Assembly: GCA_040220855.1 (NCBI GenBank)
Contig: JAVJVZ010000031.1
Span: forward strand, 1-64,000
Direction of reading: 5' to 3'
Length of the DNA: 64,000 bases
Origin: JACKNG01 sp040220855
GTDB lineage: Bacteria; Pseudomonadota; Gammaproteobacteria; Ga0077536
The translations under genes and the position numbers were made by a program. The notes beneath the pieces were generated by a model. It made no database searches, was not told where the DNA came from, and was given only the letters and a program-made list of their open reading frames with translations. Positions 34,756 to 43,197 of this stretch are shown piece by piece (the stretch's first letter is position 1; the number at the start of each line of letters is the position of its first letter).

Positions 34756-35562
34756 TCAGGCGTGCGCCCGTGCGCGCAGGATGCGCTCGGCGAGCGCGCG
34801 GTCGTCGATGCTGTCGACATCGACCGCGGCGCACGGGTCGTCCAGCATGACGTGCCCGACGGTCGCCCCGGCGCGGCGCGACACTTCCTCGAACGCGGCC
34901 GCGCAGCCGAGACGCCGGCCAAGGTAGCGCAGCATTACGCCGATACCGAGGTAGCGCGCGATTCGCCACGGGTGCTTGCGCTCGCGCTCCACCGCGCGCC
35001 AGAACTCGAGCACGGCAGCCGCGCGTGGCGTACGCAGCAGGAACAGGTTGCTGCCGCAGCGCGCGCCATCGCTGAACTGCAGCAGCGTCCGGCGCGACTC
35101 CGGCCAGGCGGCATGCACGCGCTCCCAGCTGACCAGGCCGGTGACGAGATCGGCATCCACGGCGTCGGCCTGCGTGCAGAAGTCGTCGACCAGTCGCGGT
35201 GTCAGCAGCGCGTGGTCACCACTGGTGAGGAGCACCGGTCCTGCTGCACCCAGTTGCGCAAAAGCGGCGCGGGCACTCGCCGCCGGTCCCGTGGCCGGCG
35301 CCATCCAGGTGAAGTCGCCGGGGGCGAGCAGCATGGTGACGACGGCGCTGCGTTCACGCACTTCGGCACGCGGGCCGACCAGCACACCGCCGGATATCGC
35401 GGAGCTCCCGCGCAACGCCGCCAACACGTGCTCGAGGCAGGTGCGCCCGGCGACCGGGGCGAGCACGCCGGCGTCGATGTGGAGGGCGCGGGCGAGCGCG
35501 TTGCCGCCGGGACGCTCGCCGGCGAGCACGATGGCCTGCAGCCGCTGGTGTTCTTGGTTCAC
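34756..35562 (-). CDS. NTP transferase domain protein, MobA/GlmU-like
   Basis: This protein of about 268 residues has a nucleotidyltransferase N-terminus with AIVLAGERPGG and LAPVAGRTCLEHVLAAL. VLLTSGDHALLTP is the metal-site strand, and VDVDSIDD near the end is typical of molybdenum cofactor or sugar nucleotidyltransferases. The usual GxGxR loop is altered to GERPGG. The start is uncertain: GTG 35562 and GTG 35580 are both possible, with no strong ribosome site. It is a second nucleotidyltransferase in the locus, placed between the hydroxylase and the bCerS-like gene. Confidence 0.65.
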   Translation of the reverse strand: MNQEHQRLQAIVLAGERPGGNALARALHIDAGVLAPVAGRTCLEHVLAALRGSSAISGGVLVGPRAEVRERSAVVTMLLAPGDFTWMAPATGPAASARAAFAQLGAAGPVLLTSGDHALLTPRLVDDFCTQADAVDADLVTGLVSWERVHAAWPESRRTLLQFSDGARCGSNLFLLRTPRAAAVLEFWRAVERERKHPWRIARYLGIGVMLRYLGRRLGCAAAFEEVSRRAGATVGHVMLDDPCAAVDVDSIDDRALAERILRARAHA

Positions 35563-35706
35563 GGTAAGGTCTGCGCGCACGTTGTGACGCCGAGCATCCT
35601 CACGCCAGGTATGGCCGGGGCAGTGCGGCCGGCAGCGCCGGAGCACGGCTGCGCCGGTGTCGAGCGCTGTCGTCCAGCTGCACGGTGTGGCGCGCTCCTC
35701 ACCGAT

Positions 35707-36852
35707 TCAGGCGAGCGCCTTTTCATAGACGCGATAGCGCTTGGACTCACGTCCACCGAGCGCCCGGATAATGCTCTTCATCGCTTCGTTGGTCTCGAGT
35801 ATCCAGGACATCTCGACTTCGACCAGCCCTTTGCGCAGACCGGGTTCACGCAGCGCTTCGACCACCGACAGTGCGAGCCCGGGACCGAGGCGCGTATGGT
35901 GGAAACGGCGTCGCACGCCCATCAGCGGAATACGCGCCGTACGCGGGTAGCCGAGCTTGAGACGCCCGAGCAGCTTGAGCCAGCCGAACGGCAGCAGGCG
36001 GCCGTCGAGATCGGCGATCGCCTCGTTGACGTTGGGCAGCAGTACGATGAAGGCGACCGGTTCGCCCTCGAGCTCGGCAATCTGGATGAAGTCGGGCGGA
36101 ATGATCATCAGCATCTCGCGCCCAATGGTACGGAACTCCTCCGCGGTGAACGGTACGAAACCCCAGTTCCCGGACCACGCGTCGTTGAAGATGTCGCGCA
36201 GGGTTTCGAGGTCCGCGTCACGCCGTTTGCGATCGAGTGGGCGCATGCGCACCGTGCGGCGCAGCCGCTCCGACAGCGTCGCCATCACCGGCGGCGGCTG
36301 GAAGGCGGCGCTGATCAGGTAGGCGAACATGTCGACCGCCTTGGCGTAGCCGAGGTGCTCGAGCGACGCGCCGTACCAGGGCCGGGCGTGCGTCATCATG
36401 AAGTAGGGCGGGGTGTCGAAACCCTCGACCAGCAGCCCGACTTCCTGGTTGATGTTGAACCCGAACGGCCCGCGCGCGCGGCGTATACCGCGCTCGCGCA
36501 ACCAGCCCTCGGCACAGTCGAACAGGGCCGCGAAGACCTCGGCGTCGTCGATGGCGTCGACGAAACCGAAGAAGCCGGTGGCGTCGGCATAGCGCTCGAG
36601 GTGGAGGCGATCGATCTGCGCGGTGATGCGGCCGACCGGCAGGCCATTCCGGTAGGCGACCCAGCCGTTCCACTCGAGGTGGGCGAACACGGGTTGCTTG
36701 GGCGCCAGCGCCTCCTTGCGCTCGAACGCGAGCGGCGGCACCCAGGCTGGATCGCCGGCGAAGCACGTCCAGGGTACGCGCAGAAAATCGTGCAGCGTGC
36801 GGCGGTCGCCGAGCGGGCGCAGTTCGAGGCTGCCGGAAGCGGATGCGGTCAT
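35707..36852 (-). CDS. GNAT-type N-acyltransferase resembling bacterial ceramide synthase (bCerS)
   Basis: This 381-residue cytosolic protein has a GNAT-like fold split over two halves. The opening DFLRVPWTCFAGDPAWVPPL, then KQPVFAHLEWNGWVAYRNG and RGPFGFNINQEVG, is the pattern of the family that includes the Caulobacter ceramide synthase. That enzyme N-acylates the long-chain base. It is not related to eukaryotic Lag1-type ceramide synthase. The gene lies 10.4 kb from SPT, as split arrangements are known. Its presence with SPT, ACP, acyl-AMP ligase and CerR-like genes completes the minimum set. The call rests on remembered family features, not on a search. Confidence 0.7.
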   Translation of the reverse strand: MTASASGSLELRPLGDRRTLHDFLRVPWTCFAGDPAWVPPLAFERKEALAPKQPVFAHLEWNGWVAYRNGLPVGRITAQIDRLHLERYADATGFFGFVDAIDDAEVFAALFDCAEGWLRERGIRRARGPFGFNINQEVGLLVEGFDTPPYFMMTHARPWYGASLEHLGYAKAVDMFAYLISAAFQPPPVMATLSERLRRTVRMRPLDRKRRDADLETLRDIFNDAWSGNWGFVPFTAEEFRTIGREMLMIIPPDFIQIAELEGEPVAFIVLLPNVNEAIADLDGRLLPFGWLKLLGRLKLGYPRTARIPLMGVRRRFHHTRLGPGLALSVVEALREPGLRKGLVEVEMSWILETNEAMKSIIRALGGRESKRYRVYEKALA

Positions 36853-36954
36853 CGGGACCCGTCGGTCGGCGCGTCTACCGGGGGACGCGGAGGCGGCATG
36901 TTAGCCAAGTCGTCCGGACGAGGGAACCTCCGCCGCGGCACCGCGGGCGTGCTT

Positions 36955-36960
36955 TATACT
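36955..36960 (+). promoter_or_regulatory. probable -10 box of the cupin gene
   Basis: TATACT lies 31 bases before the cupin ATG in the 138-bp gap with the divergent acyltransferase gene. The -35 is unclear. Confidence 0.4.
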
Positions 36961-36990
36961 GCGGCCCTCACACAGCTCGAGGGGAGCGTC

Positions 36991-37437
36991 ATGAAAGGGA
37001 AAGTTGCGCAGGAGTACGTGCAGATTCAGGATCTCGAGTGGCAGCCGTTTCCGGAGGCCCTGTCCGACGGCGGCATCCGCTGGAAACTCCTGCACGTCTC
37101 GCCCGAGATGGGGGCATGGACGGCAATCTTCGATTGCCCGGCAGGGTCGTCCTTTGCGCGCCACGTCCACGTCGGACCGGGTGAATACCTGTTGACGCGC
37201 GGCAAGATGGAAGTGCGCGGCGGCGTCGACGAAGGCGGGGCCACGGCGCTCGCGCTCGGCTACGGCTACGAGTCGTGCAACGCGCGGCACGACAAGACCT
37301 ACTTCCCCGTCGACAGCGAGTTCTACATGACCTTTCTCGGTCCGCTGCAGTTCATCGAAGATGATGGGCGGCCGATCGCGGTGGTCGGCTGGGAACAGGC
37401 GCAGGACCTGTGGGCACAACAGACGGGCGCTGCGTGA
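36991..37437 (+). CDS. Cupin-fold protein
   Basis: This 148-residue single-domain cupin shows the metal-ligand pattern ARHVHVGPGEYLLTRG, with a following glutamate and GYGYESCNARHD in the second motif. It resembles the ChrR-like or acetylacetone-dioxygenase cupin group. The reaction is unknown. GAGGGGAG precedes the ATG. It is divergent from the bCerS-like gene and may not belong to the lipid locus. Confidence 0.75.
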   Translation: MKGKVAQEYVQIQDLEWQPFPEALSDGGIRWKLLHVSPEMGAWTAIFDCPAGSSFARHVHVGPGEYLLTRGKMEVRGGVDEGGATALALGYGYESCNARHDKTYFPVDSEFYMTFLGPLQFIEDDGRPIAVVGWEQAQDLWAQQTGAA

Positions 37438-37637
37438 GCGACGCAGCGTCGCCTTGTCGGTGCGTCGCGGTTGCGTGGTGACTGCGACGCGCAGCCGGGA
37501 ATGTGTCGTGCCCGGGGCGTGCGTCACCGTGATACGTAGCGCGGCAACTGCGGTAGGCGTCAGCGGGGCGCCGACGGTAGCAGCAGCACGGTCGCGAATC
37601 AGCGTTCGGCGGCTGCCCCGTCCGCCAGGGGAGCGGG

Positions 37638-37724
<87 letters not shown>

Positions 37725-37764
37725 AGGAAGGCGCGCAATCTACCGATTCCCTCTGAGCGAGTCA

Positions 37765-39960
37765 ATGCACCCCAAACGTCCCCGCCAGCCGCGCCGACGC
37801 GGCGCTGCCCTGCCCCACATCGAGGACCTGCCCGGACGCGCCGCGATAGCGGAAGCGCTGGGCGAAATCGGCGAGCCGTGCAGCCTGAAGACCCTGGCAA
37901 TGCGTCTCGACGTCGCGCGCGGCGCGCCCCGCGAAGCACTCGAGCGACGCGTGCTCGCAATGGTCCGCGATGGCCAGCTGATCCAGAATCGCAGCGGCCT
38001 GTTCGGCCTCGCCGAGCGCATGGAGCTGATTCCGGGCCGCGTGCTTGCCCATCGTGACGGCTACGCATTCGTGCGCCCGGAGGCCGGCGGCGACGACATC
38101 TACCTCGCGCCGCGCGAGGCGCGCCGAACCCTGCACGGTGATCGCGTGCTGGTGCGCATTGCCGGGTTCGATCGCCGCGAGCGTCCCTACGGCAATCTCA
38201 TCGAAGTGCTCGAACGCGCTCACGAGCAGGTCGTCGGACGCTACTTCAGCGATCGCAATTTCGGCTTCGTGGTGCCTGACAACCGCCATCTCAACCAGGA
38301 TGTGCTGATTCCGCCGGGCGCCGCCGGCGCGGCGCGGGACGGTCAGATCGTGGTTGCCGCGATCGAACAGCAGCCCGACCGCCATTCACAGCCGGTCGGC
38401 CGCGTGACCGAGATCCTCGGTGAGCACATGGCGCCCGGTATGGAGATCGAGATCGCGGTGCGCTCGTATAACCTGCCATGCGAATGGCCGGACGCGGTAG
38501 CGGCCGCGGCTGCGGCCGTCCCGGAGACGCCGACGGCCGCCGAGATCGCACGCCGGCGCGACCTGCGCGCGCTGCCGCTCGTGACCATCGATGGTGCCGA
38601 TGCGCGTGACTTCGACGACGCGGTGTTCGCGCGCCGCACGGCCAAGGGTTTCACGTTGACTGTCGCGATTGCCGACGTTGCGCATTACGTCACGCCGGGC
38701 AGCGCGCTCGACGAGGAAGCACTACGACGCGGTACCTCGGTGTATTTCCCGGATCGCGTCATTCCCATGCTGCCGGAGGCACTTTCCAACGGCATCTGTT
38801 CGCTGGTCCCGGATGCCGAACGCCTTGCCCTGGTGTGCGAGATGAACATCGGCCTCGACGGCGAGGTACGTCGCGCGCGCTTCTACGAGGCGGTGATTCG
38901 TTCGCATGCGCGACTCATCTATACGGACGTGCAGCGCTGGCATGAGGGCGAAATGGCCACGCTGCGCGGCGTCGATGCCGAGGTCGCGCGCAGCCTGCGC
39001 GCGCTCTACGAGCTCTACGCGGTTCTGCGCGACGCACGCGAACAGCGCGGCGCGCTCGATATCGACAGCGTCGAGCCGCGTTTCCACTACGACGAACTCG
39101 GCAAGATTGCGAGCGTCGAGGCGACGCGGCGCGTCGATGCGCATCGCCTCATCGAGGAGTGCATGATCGCGGCCAACGTTGCCGCCGCGCGTCACTTGAT
39201 CCGCCATCGCCGCGCCGCGCTGTACCGCGTGCACGACATGCCGGACGACGATCGTGTGGAGGATCTGGGGCGATTCCTGCGCGAGCTCGGCCTGCGCTTT
39301 CGTCATGGAGCCGCCGTCGATGCGCGCGATTTCGCCGCTGTGCTCGGCGCCGCGCGTGAGCGTACCGATCGCCGGCTGATCGAGACCGTGGTATTGCGCA
39401 GCCTCAAGCTCGCCGTCTACAGCGCGCAGAACACCGGCCATTTCGGGCTCTCCCTCGACGCCTATACCCATTTCACGTCGCCCATCCGGCGCTACCCGGA
39501 TCTCGTCGTGCACCGTGCGCTCAAGGCACGACTCGGCAGCGGCGAGGCGCTCGCCGACAACGGCATGCCGGAACTCGCCGAGCACTGCTCGATGTGTGAA
39601 CGCCGCGCCGACGAGGCAACCCGCGATGCCGTTGCCTGGTTGAAATGCGAGTTCATGCTCGACAAGGTCGGCGAGGTGTTTCCCGGCATCGTGTCTGGCG
39701 TGGCCGAGTTCGGCGTCTTCGTCGAGCTCGACGACATCTTCGTCGAGGGCCTCGTGCACGTCTCCGAGCTGCCCGGCGATTATTACCAGTACGACGCCGC
39801 CGGCCACGTGCTGCGCGGGCGCGCGCATCACCGCGAGTTTCGTATCGGCCTCGCCATCGCGGTGCGCGTGGCGCGGGTCGACCTCGATGAACGCAAGATC
39901 GATTTCGTGCTCGCCGAGCCTGCCGTCGACGGCGGGCGCAAGCGCCGGCGGCGGCGGTGA
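37765..39960 (+). CDS. rnr: Ribonuclease R
   Basis: This 731-residue RNB-family 3'-5' exoribonuclease digests structured RNA and takes part in tmRNA/trans-translation quality control. It has an N-terminal winged helix, two cold-shock domains, an RNB catalytic core with the Asp cluster TIDGADARDFDDAV, and a C-terminal S1 domain (VFPGIVSGVAEFGVFVELDD) ending in a short Arg/Lys-rich tail. The length is somewhat short of the 813 residues in E. coli, mainly in the tail. It overlaps rlmB by 4 bp. Confidence 0.95.
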   Translation: MHPKRPRQPRRRGAALPHIEDLPGRAAIAEALGEIGEPCSLKTLAMRLDVARGAPREALERRVLAMVRDGQLIQNRSGLFGLAERMELIPGRVLAHRDGYAFVRPEAGGDDIYLAPREARRTLHGDRVLVRIAGFDRRERPYGNLIEVLERAHEQVVGRYFSDRNFGFVVPDNRHLNQDVLIPPGAAGAARDGQIVVAAIEQQPDRHSQPVGRVTEILGEHMAPGMEIEIAVRSYNLPCEWPDAVAAAAAAVPETPTAAEIARRRDLRALPLVTIDGADARDFDDAVFARRTAKGFTLTVAIADVAHYVTPGSALDEEALRRGTSVYFPDRVIPMLPEALSNGICSLVPDAERLALVCEMNIGLDGEVRRARFYEAVIRSHARLIYTDVQRWHEGEMATLRGVDAEVARSLRALYELYAVLRDAREQRGALDIDSVEPRFHYDELGKIASVEATRRVDAHRLIEECMIAANVAAARHLIRHRRAALYRVHDMPDDDRVEDLGRFLRELGLRFRHGAAVDARDFAAVLGAARERTDRRLIETVVLRSLKLAVYSAQNTGHFGLSLDAYTHFTSPIRRYPDLVVHRALKARLGSGEALADNGMPELAEHCSMCERRADEATRDAVAWLKCEFMLDKVGEVFPGIVSGVAEFGVFVELDDIFVEGLVHVSELPGDYYQYDAAGHVLRGRAHHREFRIGLAIAVRVARVDLDERKIDFVLAEPAVDGGRKRRRRR

Positions 39961-40703
39961 GCGCGCGCGACCTCGTCGTTGGCGGCATGCACGCGGTGCG
40001 CGGCGCGCTCGCGCGCGCCCCCGGCGATGCGCTCGAGCTGTGGCTGCGTCGCGACCGCGACAATGCCCAGGCCGATGAACTCGAAGCGCAGGCACGTATG
40101 CTCGGCGTCGCCGTACAGCGCGTCACCGCCGACGCGCTCGACCGACTCTACGGCGACGATCACCACCAGGGCGTGGTGCTGCGGCGTCGCGCGCCGGCGC
40201 TGCTCGCGACGGCGGCGCTGCTCGAGCGACTCGCCGCGGGCACGACGCCGGCGCTGCTGCTGGTGCTCGATGGCGTGCAGGACCCGCGCAATTTCGGCGC
40301 CTGCCTGCGTGCCGCCGACGGCGCCGGCGCCGATGCCGTGGTCTATCCGCGCGACAAGAGCGCGCCGCTCGGCAGCGTGCTGGCGAAGGCAGCGAGTGGC
40401 GCGCTCGACAGCGTCGGCCTGGTCGCCGTACCGAATCTGGCCCGCGCGCTGGCCGAACTGGCCGCCGCCGGGATCTGGATCACCGGCACCGCCCATGACG
40501 CGCCGGGCGACCTCTACGGCGCGGATTTCTCCGGCCCGGCTGCGGTCGTGCTCGGCAACGAGGGCAGCGGTCTGCGCCGCCTCACGCGTGAACGCTGCGA
40601 TGCGCTGGTACGCATTCCCATGCACGGCGTGGTCGACAGCCTCAATGTCGCCACCGCCGCCGCGGTGTGCCTGTACGAGGCGCGCCGCCAGCGGAGCGGC
40701 TGA
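39957..40703 (+). CDS. rlmB: 23S rRNA (guanosine-2251-2'-O)-methyltransferase
   Basis: This 248-residue SPOUT methyltransferase opens VGGMHAVRGALARAP, the RlmB N-terminal substrate-binding domain. The knot region contains LDGVQDPRNFGACLRAADGAGAD, VLGNEGSGLRRLTRERCD and IPMHGVVDSLNVATAA. It methylates G2251 in the peptidyl-transferase loop. It starts with GTG overlapping the rnr stop and is translationally coupled to it. Confidence 0.95.
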   Translation: MSARDLVVGGMHAVRGALARAPGDALELWLRRDRDNAQADELEAQARMLGVAVQRVTADALDRLYGDDHHQGVVLRRRAPALLATAALLERLAAGTTPALLLVLDGVQDPRNFGACLRAADGAGADAVVYPRDKSAPLGSVLAKAASGALDSVGLVAVPNLARALAELAAAGIWITGTAHDAPGDLYGADFSGPAAVVLGNEGSGLRRLTRERCDALVRIPMHGVVDSLNVATAAAVCLYEARRQRSG

Positions 40704-40736
40704 GCGTGCGGGACGCCACGGCACGTTGCCCGCTGC

Positions 40737-40766
40737 TTGGCGCCGCACGTTCCGTGCGCGTATAAT
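40737..40766 (+). promoter_or_regulatory. rpsF promoter
   Basis: TTGGCG (40737-40742) and TATAAT (40761-40766) with 18-bp spacing. Transcription would start near 40773, giving a leader of about 70 bases before rpsF. Confidence 0.65.
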
Positions 40767-40772
40767 TCGCCC

Positions 40773-40820
40773 CCCCGCGGGCTAGCGGGGCACTCCTTGC
40801 TTCACCGGCACCGCCGGGAG
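40773..40820 (+). promoter_or_regulatory. structured rpsF leader
   Basis: CCCCGC (40773-40778) and GCGGGG (40785-40790) form a hairpin at the expected transcript 5' end. A second hairpin, CCGGC-ACC-GCCGG (40805-40817), can be extended by CTCC/GGAG with a large side loop. Bacterial rpsF leaders can bind the S6:S18 complex. The match to that motif is not established here. Confidence 0.4.
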
Positions 40821-40843
40821 GCTTCAATCCACAAGGAGCCACA

Positions 40844-41311
40844 ATGCGACACTACGAAATCGTGTTCCTGGTCCACCCTGACCAGAGCGAGCAGGTCGGC
40901 GCGATGATCGAGCGCTACCGCTCAATGATCGAGGCCACTTCCGGCCAGATTCACCGTCTAGAGGACTGGGGGCGGCGCCAGCTCGCCTATCCCATCAACA
41001 AGATCCACAAGGCGCACTACGTGCTGATGAACATCGAGTGTGACGACGCCACGCTCGAGGAACTGACCAGCGCCTTCCGCTTCAACGACGCGGTTCTGCG
41101 CAATCTCGTCATCAAGCGCGAAGAGGCCGTCACCGAGCCGTCTCCGATTGCGCAGGCCAAGGACGAACAGTCCGAGCGCGACGAGGAGCGTAACCGCCGC
41201 CAGCGCGAGCGCGGCGAAGGGCGTTCCGAGAGCCGATCTGCGAGTCGCTCCGATGATGGCGATGAAGCCGCCAAGAGCGACACCGAGCAGACCGAGACCA
41301 CCGACGCCTGA
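40844..41311 (+). CDS. rpsF: 30S ribosomal protein S6
   Basis: This 155-residue protein starts MRHYEIVFLVHPDQSEQ and has LEDWGRRQLAYPINK and FRFNDAVLRNLVIK, the S6 core that pairs with S18. AAGGAG precedes the ATG. The C-terminal 50 residues form a charged Glu/Arg/Ser tail, longer than in many S6 proteins. It is the first gene of the rpsF-rpsR-DUF2232-rplI cluster. Confidence 0.97.
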   Translation: MRHYEIVFLVHPDQSEQVGAMIERYRSMIEATSGQIHRLEDWGRRQLAYPINKIHKAHYVLMNIECDDATLEELTSAFRFNDAVLRNLVIKREEAVTEPSPIAQAKDEQSERDEERNRRQRERGEGRSESRSASRSDDGDEAAKSDTEQTETTDA

Positions 41312-41331
41312 GCCCGGACAGGAGACCACCC

Positions 41332-41556
41332 ATGGCCAAGTTTTTCCGCCGCCGCCGCTACTGCAAGTTCACCGCCGAGGGCGTCAAGGAGATCGACTAC
41401 AAGGATCTTGCCACGCTCAAGGCCTACATCACCGAAAACGGCAAGATCGTGCCCAGTCGCATTTCCGGCACGAAGGTACGCTACCAGCGCCAGCTCGCGA
41501 CCGCGGTCAAGCGCGCGCGCTACCTGGCCCTGCTGCCGTATTGTGACGCCCACTAG
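41332..41556 (+). CDS. rpsR: 30S ribosomal protein S18
   Basis: This 74-residue protein has FFRRRRYCKFTAEGVKEIDY and the C-terminal TKVRYQRQLATAVKRARYLALLPY. It binds S6 in the platform of the 30S subunit. GGAGACC precedes the ATG. Length and order are those expected for the family. Confidence 0.97.
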   Translation: MAKFFRRRRYCKFTAEGVKEIDYKDLATLKAYITENGKIVPSRISGTKVRYQRQLATAVKRARYLALLPYCDAH

Positions 41557-41609
41557 TACCCGCCGGCCGGGTACGACTGCCACGCGGGCCTGAGCGAGGT
41601 CAGCCGACC

Positions 41610-42530
41610 GTGCGGTTCCTCGCGCGGTACGCCATGCGTGGCCCATTCCACGCGGCGGCCCTGGCTGCCGCGCTGGTGCTGGGCTCGCTGTCCGTCGGGC
41701 TGCTCATCGTGCCGGCCGGCGCCATCGTCGCGCTGGCGACGCTGCGACAGGGGTCGCGCGAGGGCTTGCGCGTGCTGGCCCTGTCCACGGCCATCGCGGT
41801 GGCGGTACGTCTGCTGTTAGGTGGCGGCGCGGTGCCGACCCTGGTGCTTTGCCTGGTGGTCGGCTTGCCATCGTGGCTGCTCGCGGTCAACCTGGCCCGT
41901 ACGGAGCGCCAGGCCTTTTCGCTGCTCATGATCGGCGCACTGGTGACCGCCTACGCGGTCGCGATTCGCGCCGCGGTCGGTGACGTGACGAGCTTCTGGG
42001 CCAGCCGGCTGCAACTGCTGTTCGACCTGATCGCGGAGGACGGCGGTCCGCGCATCGGTGCGCAGCAGGTCGAGGCAGTGGCCGGCATGATTCACGGGTC
42101 GACCCTGGTGGCGATGTTCTGCATGCTTGCGGGCGTCATCCTGCTGGCACGCTGGTGGCAGGCGGTGCTGTACAACCCGGGTGGTTTCGGCGCAGAGTTT
42201 CGCGCGCTGCGCCTGCCACGCGCGATGCTGGCCATCGCCGCCGTATGCGGCGCTGCGGTGATGATGGGGCGCTTTGGTCGCGGTGACGGAATCCCGCTCG
42301 CCGGTGACGTCTTCGTGGTGGTGGTGGTATTGTTCGCCTTCCAGGGCCTCGCGGTGCTCCACGCGCGCGCACGTGCCATCTCACTGGCAAGCGGCTGGCT
42401 GGCCGGTCTCTACGTTCTGCTCATGCTCACGCCACAGGTGGTCGGACCCATCCTTGCGACGACTGGCGTAGCCGACAGCGTTGCCGACTTCCGGCGCCTC
42501 GAATCGCGGCCGCGCGGCGGGGCGGACTGA
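41610..42530 (+). CDS. DUF2232 membrane protein
   Basis: This 306-residue inner-membrane protein has about eight hydrophobic segments. It starts from GTG 41610 after GAGGT and begins RFLARYAMRGPFHAAALAA. The DUF2232 (YybS-like) family commonly lies between rpsR and rplI in Gammaproteobacteria. No function is established; its place in the ribosomal operon is conserved. Confidence 0.85.
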   Translation: MRFLARYAMRGPFHAAALAAALVLGSLSVGLLIVPAGAIVALATLRQGSREGLRVLALSTAIAVAVRLLLGGGAVPTLVLCLVVGLPSWLLAVNLARTERQAFSLLMIGALVTAYAVAIRAAVGDVTSFWASRLQLLFDLIAEDGGPRIGAQQVEAVAGMIHGSTLVAMFCMLAGVILLARWWQAVLYNPGGFGAEFRALRLPRAMLAIAAVCGAAVMMGRFGRGDGIPLAGDVFVVVVVLFAFQGLAVLHARARAISLASGWLAGLYVLLMLTPQVVGPILATTGVADSVADFRRLESRPRGGAD

Positions 42531-42561
42531 GGCCGGTGCCGACTCGAAACAGAATCTCCAG

Positions 42562-42620
42562 GCGAGGCGTAGCGGGAGCGCGCCTCGCGACGGATCCCGG
42601 TGCCCGCCGCTGCGGCGGGC
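42562..42620 (+). promoter_or_regulatory. two tandem hairpins before rplI
   Basis: GCGAGGCG (42562-42569) pairs with CGCCTCGC (42581-42588), and GCCCGCCG (42602-42609) with CGGCGGGC (42613-42620). They lie 34-92 bases before the rplI ATG and have no T-tract. They may attenuate, process or stabilise the operon mRNA. Confidence 0.5.
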
Positions 42621-42653
42621 CGACACGCGCTCCCGCGACAGAGGACGAGAATT

Positions 42654-43118
42654 ATGGAAGTCATCCTGCTTGAGAAGATCCACCGCCTCGGCGCGCTCGG
42701 CGACCGTGTCGAAGTGCGCCCCGGCTACGGCCGTAACTACCTCATCCCGCAGCGTAAGGCAGTGCCGGCAACGCCGGACAACGTCGCCCGCTTCGAGGAA
42801 CAGCGTGCCGAGCTCGAGCGCGCCCAGGCCGATGCCTTCGAGGCAGCCAAGGCGCGCGCCGAGCAGCTCAACGAGGCCCGCGTGACCATCGCCGCCAAGG
42901 CCGGCAACGAGGGCAAGCTGTTCGGCTCGGTCGGCACCGGCGACATCGCCGAGGCCTTCAGCGCCGCTGGTATTGCCGTCGAGAAGCGCGAAGTGCGCCT
43001 GCCGCACGGCTCGCTGCGCGAGGTCGGCGAGTACCAGGTCGAGATCCACCTGCATGCCGATGTCGACGTCGAGGTGACCGTGCAGGTCGTGTCGGAGGAC
43101 GGCGTCAGCGCGGCCTAG
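42654..43118 (+). CDS. rplI: 50S ribosomal protein L9
   Basis: This 154-residue protein starts MEVILLEKIHRLGALGD and shows VRPGYGRNYLIPQ in the N-terminal rRNA-binding domain. The long connecting helix (about 50-75) is followed by the C-terminal domain with EGKLFGSVGTGDIAEA. GAGGACGAG precedes the ATG. Usual length and order. Confidence 0.97.
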   Translation: MEVILLEKIHRLGALGDRVEVRPGYGRNYLIPQRKAVPATPDNVARFEEQRAELERAQADAFEAAKARAEQLNEARVTIAAKAGNEGKLFGSVGTGDIAEAFSAAGIAVEKREVRLPHGSLREVGEYQVEIHLHADVDVEVTVQVVSEDGVSAA

Positions 43119-43197
43119 TACGGCGCTCATGCTCCGTCCCGTCGGTCTGTTCAGGCTCCGCGCCGTGCGCCCCGTGCGTGCGCGGAGTGTTTGCTGA

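Noticed and set aside
34180..36990. A 1085-codon plus-strand open frame reaching into the cupin gene
   Set aside because: Only its 3' end, from ATG 36991, is a real gene with a cupin fold and ribosome site. The rest lies opposite the hydroxylase, NTP-transferase and acyltransferase genes and has no domain content.
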